64,000 nt of DNA from Bacteroidales bacterium UBA5287 (GCA_002411345.1 DHSL01000065.1:62001-126000); one strand, 5' to 3'; counted from the stretch's first letter, positions 8,660 to 17,937 are shown. The notes: generated by a model from the sequence alone, not told the origin. Numbers and translations are program-made.

Positions 8660-10114
8660 ATGAAAGAAAAAGCTGATATCGGACTGATTGGACTAGCCGT
8701 AATGGGCGAAAACCTTGTACTGAACATGGAAAGTAAAGGTTTTACTGTCGCCGTTTTTAATCGTACGGTAGATAAAGTGGATAAATTTATTCAGGGCAGA
8801 GGCGCTGGAAAAAATTTTATTGGTGCACAATCTTTGGAAGATCTGGTTGGTTCTTTGGAAAGACCACGCAAAGTGATGATGCTTGTGAAAGCTGGACAAC
8901 CGGTTGACGATTTTATTGAACAACTGATCCCATTACTCGAACCGGGAGATATAATAATTGATGGTGGTAATAGCCATTTTCCTGATACGGTAAGACGTAC
9001 AAAATATGTCGAAAGTAAAGGGTTGTTGTTTATTGGTACTGGGGTTTCAGGGGGTGAAGAAGGTGCTCTTAAGGGACCATCAATGATGCCGGGAGGATCA
9101 CCTCAAGCATGGCCTTTTGTCAAGAATATTTTTCAATCGATAGCGGCAAAAGTGGACGACGGTACTCCTTGCTGCGACTGGGTTGGTGAAGATGGGGCAG
9201 GACATTTTGTAAAAATGGTACACAACGGCATCGAATATGGTGATATCCAGATCATTAATGAGGCTTACCACTTGATGAAAGACCTGCTGGGAATGGATGC
9301 ATTAGAACAAGCTGAGATTTTCAAACAATGGAACCAGGGAAAACTGGACTCTTATCTAATTGAGATAACTGGAAATATTCTTGCTTATAAGGATGAAGAT
9401 GGTACTCCAATGGTGGATAAGATTTTAGATAAAGCTGGTCAAAAAGGTACTGGAAAATGGACGGTTGTTAGTGCACTGGAAGTAGGTGTTCCTCTTACAC
9501 TGATAGGTGAATCGGTTTTTTCCCGTAATTTGTCGGCACAAAAAGACTTAAGAACTAAAGCTTCTAAAGTGATAGCTCAGCAAAAACCAAATTTTATTGG
9601 AGATAAACAACAGTTCATCAACGATTTGGAACAGGCAATATATGCTGCAAAAATTATTTCGTATGCGCAAGGATATGATTTGATGACGGAAGCGGCAAAA
9701 GAATATAAATGGAACCTCAACTATGGGGGTATCGCATTGATGTGGAGAGGTGGATGTATCATTCGCTCAAGATTCTTGGGGGATATAAAAAATGCTTATG
9801 ACAAAAATCCTAATTTGGAAAACCTCTTACTGGACCCATTCTTTAAAAATGCGATTGAATCGGCACAGGAAAGCTGGCGTAGGGTCTGCTCTACTGCTTT
9901 ATTAAATGGTATTCCTGCTCCGGCATTGACTTCTGCATTATCTTATTTTGATGGCTTCCGTACAGAAAGACTTCCGGCAAATCTACTGCAGGCTCAACGC
10001 GACTATTTTGGAGCACATCAATATGAAAGGACTGATAAACCACGAGGGAAGTTTTTCCATACTGACTGGACAGGGCACGGTGGTGATACTGCTTCTACAA
10101 CTTATTTGGTATAA
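8660..10114 (+). CDS. gnd: 6-phosphogluconate dehydrogenase, decarboxylating
   Basis: This 484-residue enzyme oxidises 6-phosphogluconate to ribulose 5-phosphate and CO2 with NAD(P)+. It has the Rossmann motif GLAVMG (11-16), GGNSHFPDT, the substrate-binding GVSGGEEGA, KMVHNGIEYGD and GQKGTGKWT, and the C-terminal TDWTGHGG. The full family length is present. Its place inside a uronate cluster is unusual: it makes sense if the preceding kinase yields 6-phosphogluconate from gluconate. The gene is followed by a strong hairpin and then the LarA-like gene. Confidence 0.95.
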   Translation: MKEKADIGLIGLAVMGENLVLNMESKGFTVAVFNRTVDKVDKFIQGRGAGKNFIGAQSLEDLVGSLERPRKVMMLVKAGQPVDDFIEQLIPLLEPGDIIIDGGNSHFPDTVRRTKYVESKGLLFIGTGVSGGEEGALKGPSMMPGGSPQAWPFVKNIFQSIAAKVDDGTPCCDWVGEDGAGHFVKMVHNGIEYGDIQIINEAYHLMKDLLGMDALEQAEIFKQWNQGKLDSYLIEITGNILAYKDEDGTPMVDKILDKAGQKGTGKWTVVSALEVGVPLTLIGESVFSRNLSAQKDLRTKASKVIAQQKPNFIGDKQQFINDLEQAIYAAKIISYAQGYDLMTEAAKEYKWNLNYGGIALMWRGGCIIRSRFLGDIKNAYDKNPNLENLLLDPFFKNAIESAQESWRRVCSTALLNGIPAPALTSALSYFDGFRTERLPANLLQAQRDYFGAHQYERTDKPRGKFFHTDWTGHGGDTASTTYLV

Positions 10115-10126
10115 TTATTAAATTAA

Positions 10127-10164
10127 AGTGTTCATAACGTGAATTAATTCGCGTTATGAACATT
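10127..10164 (+). repeat. Long near-perfect inverted repeat (hairpin) between gnd and the LarA-like gene
   Basis: The core 10130-10161 is a 32-nt palindrome (arms GTTCATAACG and CGTTATGAAC, centre GAATTAATTC, one G-U pair). Flanking pairs extend it to 10127-10164. It ends 10 nt before the ATG at 10175 and has no T-run, so it is not an ordinary terminator. It could stabilise or process the mRNA, or hold back translation of the next gene. Confidence 0.7.
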
Positions 10165-10174
10165 ACTCAATAAA

Positions 10175-11461
10175 ATGATCTACTATCAAAACGGATCTCC
10201 AAATAATAACCTGACGCATGAGGACCTGAAAAAAGGACTTTATGAGGCATTGAACCTTATTGGAGAAAAACAAAAAGTTCTTGCTATCCCACCCGACTAT
10301 ACTCGACTACCAAGCAGAGCGGGAGAACTGACAGAAATTGCCTGGGAATATTTTGGAAATAAACTGACGGATGTACTTCCAGCTTTGGGAACGCACTCTC
10401 CAATGACTGACGAACAAATTAATAATATGTTCGGACAAACGCCTCGTGAACTGTTTCGTGATCACGATTGGCGCAACGATGTGATTACATTGGGAAGAGT
10501 ACCCGCAGAATTTGTGGAAGAAATATCTGAAGGGAAACTGCATTTCGACTGGCCGGCGCAGGTGAACAAACTTTTGGTAGAGGGAAATTTTGATTTGATC
10601 CTTTCTATCGGACAGGTGGTGCCGCACGAAGTAGTGGGAATGGCAAATTATAATAAAAATATATTTGTAGGAACTGGAGGGGCTGAGGCTATAAATAAAA
10701 GTCATTATGTTGGGGCTGTCTATGGCATGGAACGAATGATGGGACATCCGGATACTCCTGTGAGAAAACTGTTTAACTTTGCTTCTGACCATTTTGGACA
10801 TATTCTTCCTGTTATATATGTTCTTACGGTTGTAGGGGTCAATAAGGATGGCGAACAACAAACATTCGGATTGTTTGTAGGTGATTCGTACGATGTGTTT
10901 GATGAAGCGGCTAAACTTTCGCTGGAGGTTAACTTTGAAATGGTTGAGCATCCTTTAAAAAAGGTGATCGTATGGCTGGATCCTACGGAATTTAAAAGTA
11001 CGTGGCTTGGAAACAAATCTGTTTATAGAACAAGGATGGCAATTGCTGATGGGGGACAACTGATCATTCTTGCTCCTTCACTTAAAGAATTCGGGGAGGA
11101 TAAAGAGATTGACCGACTTATCAGAAAATATGGATACTACGGAACTCCGGCGACTTTAAAGGCTGTATCTGAAAACGAAGAATTGCAAAATAACCTGAGC
11201 GCTGCGGCACATCTGATACATGGGTCTTCTGAAGATAGATTCAATATCATCTATTGTCCGGGAAAAAATAACGATAATCTTACACAAACAGAAATTGAAA
11301 GTGTGGGATTTAAATGGGCGGATATCGATGAGGTAATGGAAAAATATCAGGTGAATAATTTGAAAGAGGGAAATAACATTCTTGAAAATGGAGAGGAAGT
11401 ATATTTTATTTCAAATCCGGCTTTGGGATTGTGGGCGCATAGAGATAGGTTTTATTTTTGA
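10175..11461 (+). CDS. LarA-superfamily nickel-pincer racemase/epimerase (candidate D-mannonate/D-gluconate 2-epimerase)
   Basis: This is a 428-residue protein. It contains PPDYTR with Asp41 and Arg44, GTHSPMT with His74, VPHEVVG with His151, Lys161 and then HYVG with His177. In Lactobacillus LarA the corresponding residues are Asp72/Arg75, His108, His174, Lys184 (linked to the nickel-pincer nucleotide) and His200; the spacings 174-184-200 are exactly reproduced (151-161-177). The family epimerises 2-hydroxyacids by hydride transfer, and a D-gluconate 2-epimerase (GntE) is among its described members. In this cluster, with uxaC and uxuB upstream and gnd instead of uxuA, mannonate to gluconate is the natural reaction. 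The cofactor genes larB, larC and larE are not in the window and would have to be elsewhere. Confidence 0.85.
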   Translation: MIYYQNGSPNNNLTHEDLKKGLYEALNLIGEKQKVLAIPPDYTRLPSRAGELTEIAWEYFGNKLTDVLPALGTHSPMTDEQINNMFGQTPRELFRDHDWRNDVITLGRVPAEFVEEISEGKLHFDWPAQVNKLLVEGNFDLILSIGQVVPHEVVGMANYNKNIFVGTGGAEAINKSHYVGAVYGMERMMGHPDTPVRKLFNFASDHFGHILPVIYVLTVVGVNKDGEQQTFGLFVGDSYDVFDEAAKLSLEVNFEMVEHPLKKVIVWLDPTEFKSTWLGNKSVYRTRMAIADGGQLIILAPSLKEFGEDKEIDRLIRKYGYYGTPATLKAVSENEELQNNLSAAAHLIHGSSEDRFNIIYCPGKNNDNLTQTEIESVGFKWADIDEVMEKYQVNNLKEGNNILENGEEVYFISNPALGLWAHRDRFYF

Positions 11462-11512
11462 CAGGTGATAGGAATTAACTTACAGATAATTATAATTAAT
11501 CAATAAAAACTT

Positions 11513-11520
11513 TATATTTG
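11513..11520 (+). promoter_or_regulatory. Promoter -7 box of the Gfo/Idh - DUF1080 operon
   Basis: TATATTTG matches TAnnTTTG and lies 67 nt before the ATG at 11588. It suggests the exported oxidoreductase pair has its own promoter, separate from the uronate cluster. Confidence 0.5.
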
Positions 11521-11587
11521 CAAACACACGATTAATGAATACTAAATAAACTAAATACTAAACAAACTATCTATTAAAAAATAATAC

Positions 11588-13018
11588 ATGACTACAAGAA
11601 GAGATTTTTTAAGAAATGCTATGTTGACATCCGCCGGAATAGCTATTGGCGGTATATCTTCAAAAATGAACGCAGCAAATTACAGTAAAATTGTTGGAGC
11701 AAACAATAAAATTAATGTTGCTCACATTGGAGTTGGAAACAGAGGGTGGGACATTCTGAGTGAATTCGAAAAAACCGGATTGTCAAATGTTGTTGCTCTT
11801 TGTGATGTGGATCTTGGGGCTGAACATACAAAAAAAGCCCTTGACAAATACCCAAATGCTAAACGCTTCAAAGATTTTAGGGAGATGTTCGACAAAATGG
11901 GAAATGAAATTGAGGCTGTGGCTGTAGCAACACCGGACTTTGCACATTTCCCGGCTGTCATGATGGCTATTGCGGAAGGTAAACATGTATATGTCGAAAA
12001 ACCAATGGGAAGAACTTTCTATGAAGTGGAACTGATGATGCAAGCTGCTAGGAAAAACCCAAAAGTGGTTACACAAATGGGAAATCAAGGACATTCAGAG
12101 GCTAACTATTTTCAGTTTAAAGCATGGAAAGAGGCTGGAATCATTAAAGATGTGACTGCAATTACCGCACACATGAATAACTCAAGACGCTGGCACACAT
12201 GGGATCCGAATATTAAAAAATTCCCTGATCCACAACCGATACCTGACACACTCGATTGGGACTTATGGTTACAAACACGTAACTATCACGACTTTAATAA
12301 GGATTTACATTATGGACAATGGCGCTGCTGGTATGATTTAGGTATGGGTGTACTGGGGGACTGGGGAGCGCATATTATAGATACGGCTCATAGATTCCTG
12401 GAGCTGGGTCTGCCTGAAGAAGTTAACCCTGTTAAATTAGTAGGACATAACGATTATTTCTTCCCAATGTCAAGTACCTTGGAATTCAAATTCCCAAAAA
12501 GAGGAAAAATGCCACCGGTTGTTCTAACTTGGTACGATGGGGTGGATAATATACCTACTGTTCCAAAAGGATACGGAGTTTCAGAACTGGATCCTAACAT
12601 CCCGGCTTCTGTTGGTTCGGATGGTGGTAACATAAAACCAATGAAACTGAATCCTGGAAAGGAAATATATAGTAAAGATCTGACATTTAAAGGGGGCTCA
12701 CATGGTAGTACTTTGAGCATTATTCCGGAAGAAAAAGCAAAAGAAATGGAGAAAAAACTTCCCGAAGTACCAAGAAGCACTTCTAACCACTACGCTAACT
12801 TCTTACTGGCTTGTCAGGGAAAAGAAAAAGCACGCTCTCCTTTCGAAATTGCAGGTCCTTTGAGTCAGGTGCTCAACCTGGGAGTTGTATCACAACGATT
12901 GAACAAAAGAATTAAATTCGACAGAGAAACAAAAAGAATTACAAATAATCCTTTTGCTGATGCATTGCTTACTGGTGAACCTCCAAGAAAAGGATGGGAA
13001 GATTTTTATAAAATTTAA
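11588..13018 (+). CDS. Tat-exported Gfo/Idh/MocA-family oxidoreductase
   Basis: This 476-residue protein begins with a twin-arginine signal (TTRRDFLRN at 2-10, hydrophobic stretch to about 29), so it would be folded with its NAD(P) cofactor before export to the periplasm. The Rossmann motif is IGVGNRG (47-53), and the family EKP motif lies at 137-139. Tat-exported members in Bacteroidota include enzymes that oxidise C3 of glycosides, feeding 3-keto-glycoside hydrolases. The next gene, 14 nt downstream, is a DUF1080 protein of that kind, which supports this role. The precise glycoside is unknown. Confidence 0.88.
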   Translation: MTTRRDFLRNAMLTSAGIAIGGISSKMNAANYSKIVGANNKINVAHIGVGNRGWDILSEFEKTGLSNVVALCDVDLGAEHTKKALDKYPNAKRFKDFREMFDKMGNEIEAVAVATPDFAHFPAVMMAIAEGKHVYVEKPMGRTFYEVELMMQAARKNPKVVTQMGNQGHSEANYFQFKAWKEAGIIKDVTAITAHMNNSRRWHTWDPNIKKFPDPQPIPDTLDWDLWLQTRNYHDFNKDLHYGQWRCWYDLGMGVLGDWGAHIIDTAHRFLELGLPEEVNPVKLVGHNDYFFPMSSTLEFKFPKRGKMPPVVLTWYDGVDNIPTVPKGYGVSELDPNIPASVGSDGGNIKPMKLNPGKEIYSKDLTFKGGSHGSTLSIIPEEKAKEMEKKLPEVPRSTSNHYANFLLACQGKEKARSPFEIAGPLSQVLNLGVVSQRLNKRIKFDRETKRITNNPFADALLTGEPPRKGWEDFYKI

Positions 13019-13032
13019 ACTATAATATATAT

Positions 13033-14391
13033 ATGAAAAAAAGCATATTGGCACTGTTATCTATCATGATAGTTATTTCAGCTTTTGCACAAGAGCCTAA
13101 GTGGCAGGACCTTTTCAATGGTAAAAACTTGAAAGGATGGACAAAACTGAACGGAACTGCAGATTATAAAGTGCAAGATAAAACAATTGTGGGTATCTCA
13201 AAAATGGGAACGCCTAACACATTTCTGGCTACGGATAAAATGTATGGCGATTTTATCTTAGAGTTCGATTTCAAAGTGGATGAAGGACTAAATTCTGGTG
13301 TGCAATTCAGAAGCAACAGCTTCAAAGATTACAATAATGGACGGGTTCATGGATATCAGTTCGAAATTGATCCTTCTAACAGAGCATGGACTGGCGGAGT
13401 GTATGACGAAGCACGAAGAGGATGGCTTTACCCGCTGGATATCAATCCGGCAGGTGAAATAGCATTCAAAAATGGCGAATGGAATAAGGCGCGAATCGAA
13501 GCTATAGGAAATTCTATACGTACATGGGTAAACGGAATTCCTTGTGTAGATCTGCTGGATAATGTTACTCCTTCTGGATTCATCGCATTACAGGTTCATC
13601 AAATTGGAAATAAAGCGGATGAAGGAAAAACGGTTTCATGGAAAAACATAAGAATAATGACGGATAATCTTGAACAATTCAAGACAAAAGATAATGCAAA
13701 TGACATTAAGCAAATTAACGCTATTGCTAACTCTATATCAGAAAAAGAAGCTAAAGATGGATGGAAATTACTGTGGGACGGAAAAACTACGAATGGATGG
13801 CGAGGCGCAAAACTAGATGCTTTCCCTGCAAAAGGATGGGAAATTGATAATGGTATCCTAAAAGTAAAAAAAGGTACGGGTGGTGAATCTACTAATGGTG
13901 GAGATATTGTAACAACTAAAAAGTACAAAAACTTTATCTTGAAAGTTGATTTCAAAATTACCGAAGGGGCAAACAGTGGCGTCAAATATTTTGTTGATCC
14001 TGACATGAATAAGGGCGAAGGCTCTGCTATTGGTTGTGAATTCCAAATATTGGACGATAAAAAACATCCGGATGCTAAACTTGGGGTAAACGGAAACAGA
14101 AAATTAGGTTCACTTTATGACTTAATTCCGGCACCGGAAAACAAACCGTTTAGAGCAGGATTTTTTAATACGGCAATGATCGTGGTAAAAGGAAATCATG
14201 TCGAACATTGGCTCAATGATACAAAAATACTGGAATATGAAAGAAATAACCAGATGTGGAACGCTCTCGTAGATTATAGCAAATTTAAGGATTGGCCTAA
14301 TTTTGGAAATTCTCCCGATGGCTTTATCTTGCTTCAAGATCATGGAGATGAAGTTTGGTTCCAAAATATAAAAATTAAAGAACTGGAATAA
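13033..14391 (+). CDS. Secreted protein with two DUF1080 (3-keto-disaccharide hydrolase-like) domains
   Basis: A 452-residue protein with a signal peptide ending near AFAQ (about residue 19). Two copies of the same beta-sandwich domain follow: one opens with WQDLFNGKNLKGW (about 23-35), the second with WKLLWDGKTTNGW (about residue 244), and each has a central SGVQF or SGVKY element. Single-domain DUF1080 proteins are common; the tandem form is less so. The family is linked to cleavage of 3-keto-glycosides made by partner Gfo/Idh oxidoreductases, and the gene directly follows such a partner. A strong terminator ends the operon at 14405-14436. Confidence 0.85.
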   Translation: MKKSILALLSIMIVISAFAQEPKWQDLFNGKNLKGWTKLNGTADYKVQDKTIVGISKMGTPNTFLATDKMYGDFILEFDFKVDEGLNSGVQFRSNSFKDYNNGRVHGYQFEIDPSNRAWTGGVYDEARRGWLYPLDINPAGEIAFKNGEWNKARIEAIGNSIRTWVNGIPCVDLLDNVTPSGFIALQVHQIGNKADEGKTVSWKNIRIMTDNLEQFKTKDNANDIKQINAIANSISEKEAKDGWKLLWDGKTTNGWRGAKLDAFPAKGWEIDNGILKVKKGTGGESTNGGDIVTTKKYKNFILKVDFKITEGANSGVKYFVDPDMNKGEGSAIGCEFQILDDKKHPDAKLGVNGNRKLGSLYDLIPAPENKPFRAGFFNTAMIVVKGNHVEHWLNDTKILEYERNNQMWNALVDYSKFKDWPNFGNSPDGFILLQDHGDEVWFQNIKIKELE

Positions 14392-14404
14392 ATAGAATAG
14401 AACC

Positions 14405-14436
14405 AAAAAAGCCACCGAATTGTCGGTGGCTTTTTT
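14405..14436 (+). terminator. Intrinsic terminator after the DUF1080 gene
   Basis: Arms GCCACCG and CGGTGGC enclose a 6-nt loop (AATTGT). There are six A before and six T after, so it can also work on the opposite strand. Confidence 0.92.
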
Positions 14437-14480
14437 CATTAAATAAATGTAAAAATAGTTGAATATTTCAAAACTAACAT

Positions 14481-14488
14481 TATCTTTG
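14481..14488 (+). promoter_or_regulatory. Promoter -7 box of the thioredoxin-like lipoprotein gene
   Basis: TATCTTTG matches TAnnTTTG and lies 57 nt before the preferred ATG at 14545. Confidence 0.55.
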
Positions 14489-14544
14489 CAAAATAATAAT
14501 ATAGCATGTGCTTTTTGCATACTTTGCTTTCTAGGATTTTCGAA

Positions 14545-15633
14545 ATGAAGAAATACCTTATCATAATTGCCTTAGCCCTTTTCCTTTTTTCTTGTGATAA
14601 AGGAGATGAACTAAGATTGAAGGGACAAGTGACCAATCTTACTACACCATATATTTTGGCTACTTTTAGTTCTTCAGATACACTGGCAATTGATACAATA
14701 CATGTTTCTAAAAAAGGTAAATTCAATTTTAATGCTAAAATTGATACACTTACCGTATTGACTTTATATTTCAACGATTTTTCATCGTCATGCGTGATTT
14801 TTGCAGATAAAGGAAATGATTTAAATGTGAAAGGAGATGCAAATTTACCTGATCTTATACAGGTGAAAGGAAATGAAATAAATGATGATCTATCGTCTTT
14901 CAAAGAGACTAATCACGACTTACTTTTTCAACGAGGCGAATTGTATAACAATTTCCGCTCAGGAGATGCAGATAATGCGGTCAATAAGAATGAGCTGAAA
15001 ACACAACTTAATTCGCTGAATTATGAACTTACACAGAAAGCGGAAGAGTTCGTAAAAGGACATCCCGAAAAAACAGCAAGTCTCATTATTATTAATAATT
15101 TTTTCCGAAATCCGGATAACCCGCAAGCATTGGATCGGGTGCTGGGATATCTAAATAAAGATATTCTTTCTCTTCCAATGGGACTTTCACTCAAAAATTA
15201 CAGCGAGAAACTTAAAAAATCTGCTGAAGGTATGTTTATGCCGTATTTCAATATGAAAGATATAAACGGAAAAGAAATAAAATCAACGGATCTAAGAGGT
15301 AAACATACAATTCTTAACTTCTTATCGTCTACGGATATTGAGTCTAGAGAGACAGTGAAAATATTGAAAAATGAATACGCATCACTAAATAAAGATAGCG
15401 TTAATTTTGTATCTATATATATTGATTCAGATATTTACCCTATAACTAATATGGAAAATGATTCCATACCTTGGACTGTTATTCCTGATAAAAAAGGATG
15501 GGCATCTGAAATGGTAAAATCGTATAATGTACCCTTTGTTCCTTATAATATCCTTATTTCACCTTCAGGAAACATACAACAAAGAAATATTCCTACACAA
15601 GAAGTAAAAGAAATCATCAAAGACAAGGACTGA
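14545..15633 (+). CDS. Lipoprotein with a degenerate thioredoxin-like (TlpA-type) domain
   Basis: The frame opens at 14506, but the ATG at 14545 gives a proper lipoprotein signal with the lipobox FLFSC (Cys17), yielding 362 residues. The N-terminal half looks like the DUF4369-type domain found before TlpA/AhpC domains in Bacteroidota. The C-terminal third (from about residue 235) is a TlpA-like fold. At the place of the CxxC redox motif it reads SSTDIESR, with Asp and Ser in place of both cysteines, so thiol-disulfide exchange is not expected. It sits 21 nt upstream of comM. Its role is unknown, perhaps structural or binding, and its cell location is the envelope. Confidence 0.75.
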   Translation: MKKYLIIIALALFLFSCDKGDELRLKGQVTNLTTPYILATFSSSDTLAIDTIHVSKKGKFNFNAKIDTLTVLTLYFNDFSSSCVIFADKGNDLNVKGDANLPDLIQVKGNEINDDLSSFKETNHDLLFQRGELYNNFRSGDADNAVNKNELKTQLNSLNYELTQKAEEFVKGHPEKTASLIIINNFFRNPDNPQALDRVLGYLNKDILSLPMGLSLKNYSEKLKKSAEGMFMPYFNMKDINGKEIKSTDLRGKHTILNFLSSTDIESRETVKILKNEYASLNKDSVNFVSIYIDSDIYPITNMENDSIPWTVIPDKKGWASEMVKSYNVPFVPYNILISPSGNIQQRNIPTQEVKEIIKDKD

Positions 15634-15654
15634 GGGGCTTAAGATTAATAATAA

Positions 15655-17193
15655 ATGTTAGTTAAAGTTTTTGGAGCGGCAGTTCAGGGAATTAACGCGA
15701 CACTAATAACTATTGAAGTTAACTGCTCCAGAGGAATAAAATTCATGTTGGTGGGACTTCCCGACACGTCGGTAAGAGAAAGTCATGAAAGAATTATTTC
15801 TGCACTACAAGTAAATAAGTATAAAGTTCCTCGACAACAAATTGTTATCAATATGGCTCCTGCTGATATCAGAAAGGAGGGGACGGCATACGACTTACCG
15901 CTGGCTATTGGAATAATGGCTGCTACAAACTCATTACCAAATGACGAACTGGATAAATTTGTACTGATGGGGGAATTGTCTCTCGATGGTAATATCTTAC
16001 CTATAAAAGGGGCTTTATCAATTGCTGTCCTGGCAAAGGAAAAGGAATTCAGGGGATTGATATTGCCTGCGGATAACGCTAAGGAGGCGGCTGTAGTAAA
16101 AGGACTGGAGGTGTATGGTGTGAGAAATATACGTGAGGTGGTCGACTTTTTTAATCATAAGGGTGATCTCAAACAAACAATCATCGATATTGAGGAAGAA
16201 TTTAAAAATAGTCAGTCTGATTTTGAATTCGATTTCTGTGAAGTAAAAGGACAAGAGAGCGTAAAAAGAGCGCTGGAGGTGGCAGCGGCAGGTGGACATA
16301 ATATTATCATGATTGGACCACCAGGGGCAGGAAAATCAATGATGGCTAAACGAATGCCGTCTATTTTACCACCATTCACAATTGATGAGTCTTTAGAAAC
16401 TACAAAAATACATAGTGTTGCGGGAAAAACCGATAAATGTTCTGGTCTGATGTCGCATCGACCGTTTCGCTCGCCTCACCATTCAATAAGTGATGTGGCT
16501 CTGGTTGGAGGTGGCTCATATCCACAACCTGGCGAAATTAGCCTGGCTCATAACGGGGTACTTTTTCTTGACGAACTACCGGAATTTAATCGAAGCGTGC
16601 TGGAAGTGATGAGACAACCACTGGAGGATAGAAAAATCACAATTTCAAGGGCAAAATTTTCGGTTGATTATCCGGCAAGCTTTATGCTGGTCGCAGCAAT
16701 GAATCCCTGCCCATGCGGATACTATAATCATCCGGACAAGGAATGTGTTTGCTCTCCTGGATTGGTTCAAAAATATCTAAATAAAATATCGGGGCCACTT
16801 CTGGATAGAATCGATATACAAATTGAAATAACGCCGGTGCCTTTCGATAAGATTTCGGACTCTACTCTGGGTGAACAAAGCTTTATTATTAGGGAAAGGG
16901 TAATTAAAGCACGAAAAATACAGGAAAAAAGATTCAAAAATATTCAGGGGGTTTACTGTAACGCGCAAATGTCCTCGAGACAGCTGCACAAATTTGCAGA
17001 ACCGGATGCTTCGGGACTAAAACTTTTAAAAACGGCTATGGAGAGATTGTCTCTGTCGGCTCGCGCTTATGGTAGAATACTGAAGGTCTCGCGCACAATC
17101 GCCGATCTGGATCAAAGTGATATAATTAAACCAATGCATTTGGCTGAAGCTATTAGTTACAGAAATTTGGATAGGGAAAACTGGGCAGGATAA
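15655..17193 (+). CDS. comM: ComM/YifB-family Mg-chelatase-like AAA+ ATPase
   Basis: This 512-residue protein has the full YifB/ComM layout: an N-terminal Lon-S5-like domain (1 to about 175) beginning MLVKVFGAAVQGINATLITI, then an AAA+ domain with Walker A GPPGAGKS (221-228), the SHRPFRSPHHSISD block, Walker B LFLDELPEF, MRQPLEDR, and the Cys-rich NPCPCGYYNHPDKEC region. A C-terminal magnesium-chelatase-like domain follows. In naturally transformable bacteria ComM is a hexameric helicase promoting branch migration during recombination of incoming DNA. It probably shares a transcript with the preceding lipoprotein gene. Confidence 0.95.
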   Translation: MLVKVFGAAVQGINATLITIEVNCSRGIKFMLVGLPDTSVRESHERIISALQVNKYKVPRQQIVINMAPADIRKEGTAYDLPLAIGIMAATNSLPNDELDKFVLMGELSLDGNILPIKGALSIAVLAKEKEFRGLILPADNAKEAAVVKGLEVYGVRNIREVVDFFNHKGDLKQTIIDIEEEFKNSQSDFEFDFCEVKGQESVKRALEVAAAGGHNIIMIGPPGAGKSMMAKRMPSILPPFTIDESLETTKIHSVAGKTDKCSGLMSHRPFRSPHHSISDVALVGGGSYPQPGEISLAHNGVLFLDELPEFNRSVLEVMRQPLEDRKITISRAKFSVDYPASFMLVAAMNPCPCGYYNHPDKECVCSPGLVQKYLNKISGPLLDRIDIQIEITPVPFDKISDSTLGEQSFIIRERVIKARKIQEKRFKNIQGVYCNAQMSSRQLHKFAEPDASGLKLLKTAMERLSLSARAYGRILKVSRTIADLDQSDIIKPMHLAEAISYRNLDRENWAG

Positions 17194-17245
17194 ATTAATA
17201 GAAATCTCTCCTCATACCTAACTCACATCCTGTTCCCTCCAAACT

Positions 17246-17905
17246 TCATCTTCTCTCAAAATGATGGTCGTCAAAATATTTTGAAAATGTGTGCCCCCAT
17301 TTGAAACCACGACGCATGAACTCGCTTACAACTGGATGGTCAATATGAAATGTTCCGTTAACAAGGGTGTCGGAAACAGCACCGACTGGCTGATTGGGAC
17401 GGTCTCCCGTTTTCCACCTCAGCGGATTAAATCGGGGATTGATATCAATAGCCATGCCTGTCGCATGCCTGGAGAATGATACATTCCTGTAAGAAAAACT
17501 ATAAGTGTTATTATCACTCATCGAAAGACTGTCGCTCCAATCATAATGAACTACGGGAATCGCTTTTTCTACTACAAAATTATGTTGCAGCATTATATTG
17601 AACATTTCAGCAATATCATTTGCTATATTTTTATTGGTGACAACTTGACCTTTATGTGGTTTCCCATCTGTCGAAACATATACAACATTGAGCATTACTA
17701 GCTGATCAATAATATATTGGGGGGCTTTGGTATTGGCAATGGCTTCTTCAAAAGTTAAATCACTGTCTACAATCGTATCAATTTTCATAGGTTCTTCTAT
17801 GATAATGGTTTCTTCATTATCTACTTGATTCTTCTTGTTTGTACAGGACAAAAAGAAGATAAACAGCACAAATAATAGATAATGCAAATATAACAACGGT
17901 TTCAT
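17246..17905 (-). CDS. M15-family D-Ala-D-Ala carboxypeptidase-like lipoprotein
   Basis: A 219-residue protein with a lipoprotein signal (lipobox FLSC, Cys21). The C-terminal half carries the zinc peptidase signature of the VanY/M15 group: HATGMAIDINP with His147 and Asp154, then DDHHFE with His214/His215 at the extreme C-terminus. Such enzymes trim D-Ala-D-Ala or other peptidoglycan peptides in the envelope. Residues 22-60 look like a flexible acidic linker from the membrane anchor. It is convergent with comM and divergent from the sulfatase, so it is a single-gene unit. Confidence 0.85.
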   Translation of the reverse strand: MKPLLYLHYLLFVLFIFFLSCTNKKNQVDNEETIIIEEPMKIDTIVDSDLTFEEAIANTKAPQYIIDQLVMLNVVYVSTDGKPHKGQVVTNKNIANDIAEMFNIMLQHNFVVEKAIPVVHYDWSDSLSMSDNNTYSFSYRNVSFSRHATGMAIDINPRFNPLRWKTGDRPNQPVGAVSDTLVNGTFHIDHPVVSEFMRRGFKWGHTFSKYFDDHHFERR

Positions 17906-17937
17906 TTCCTTAATTTTGATGTAAAATTAATAGTTTT

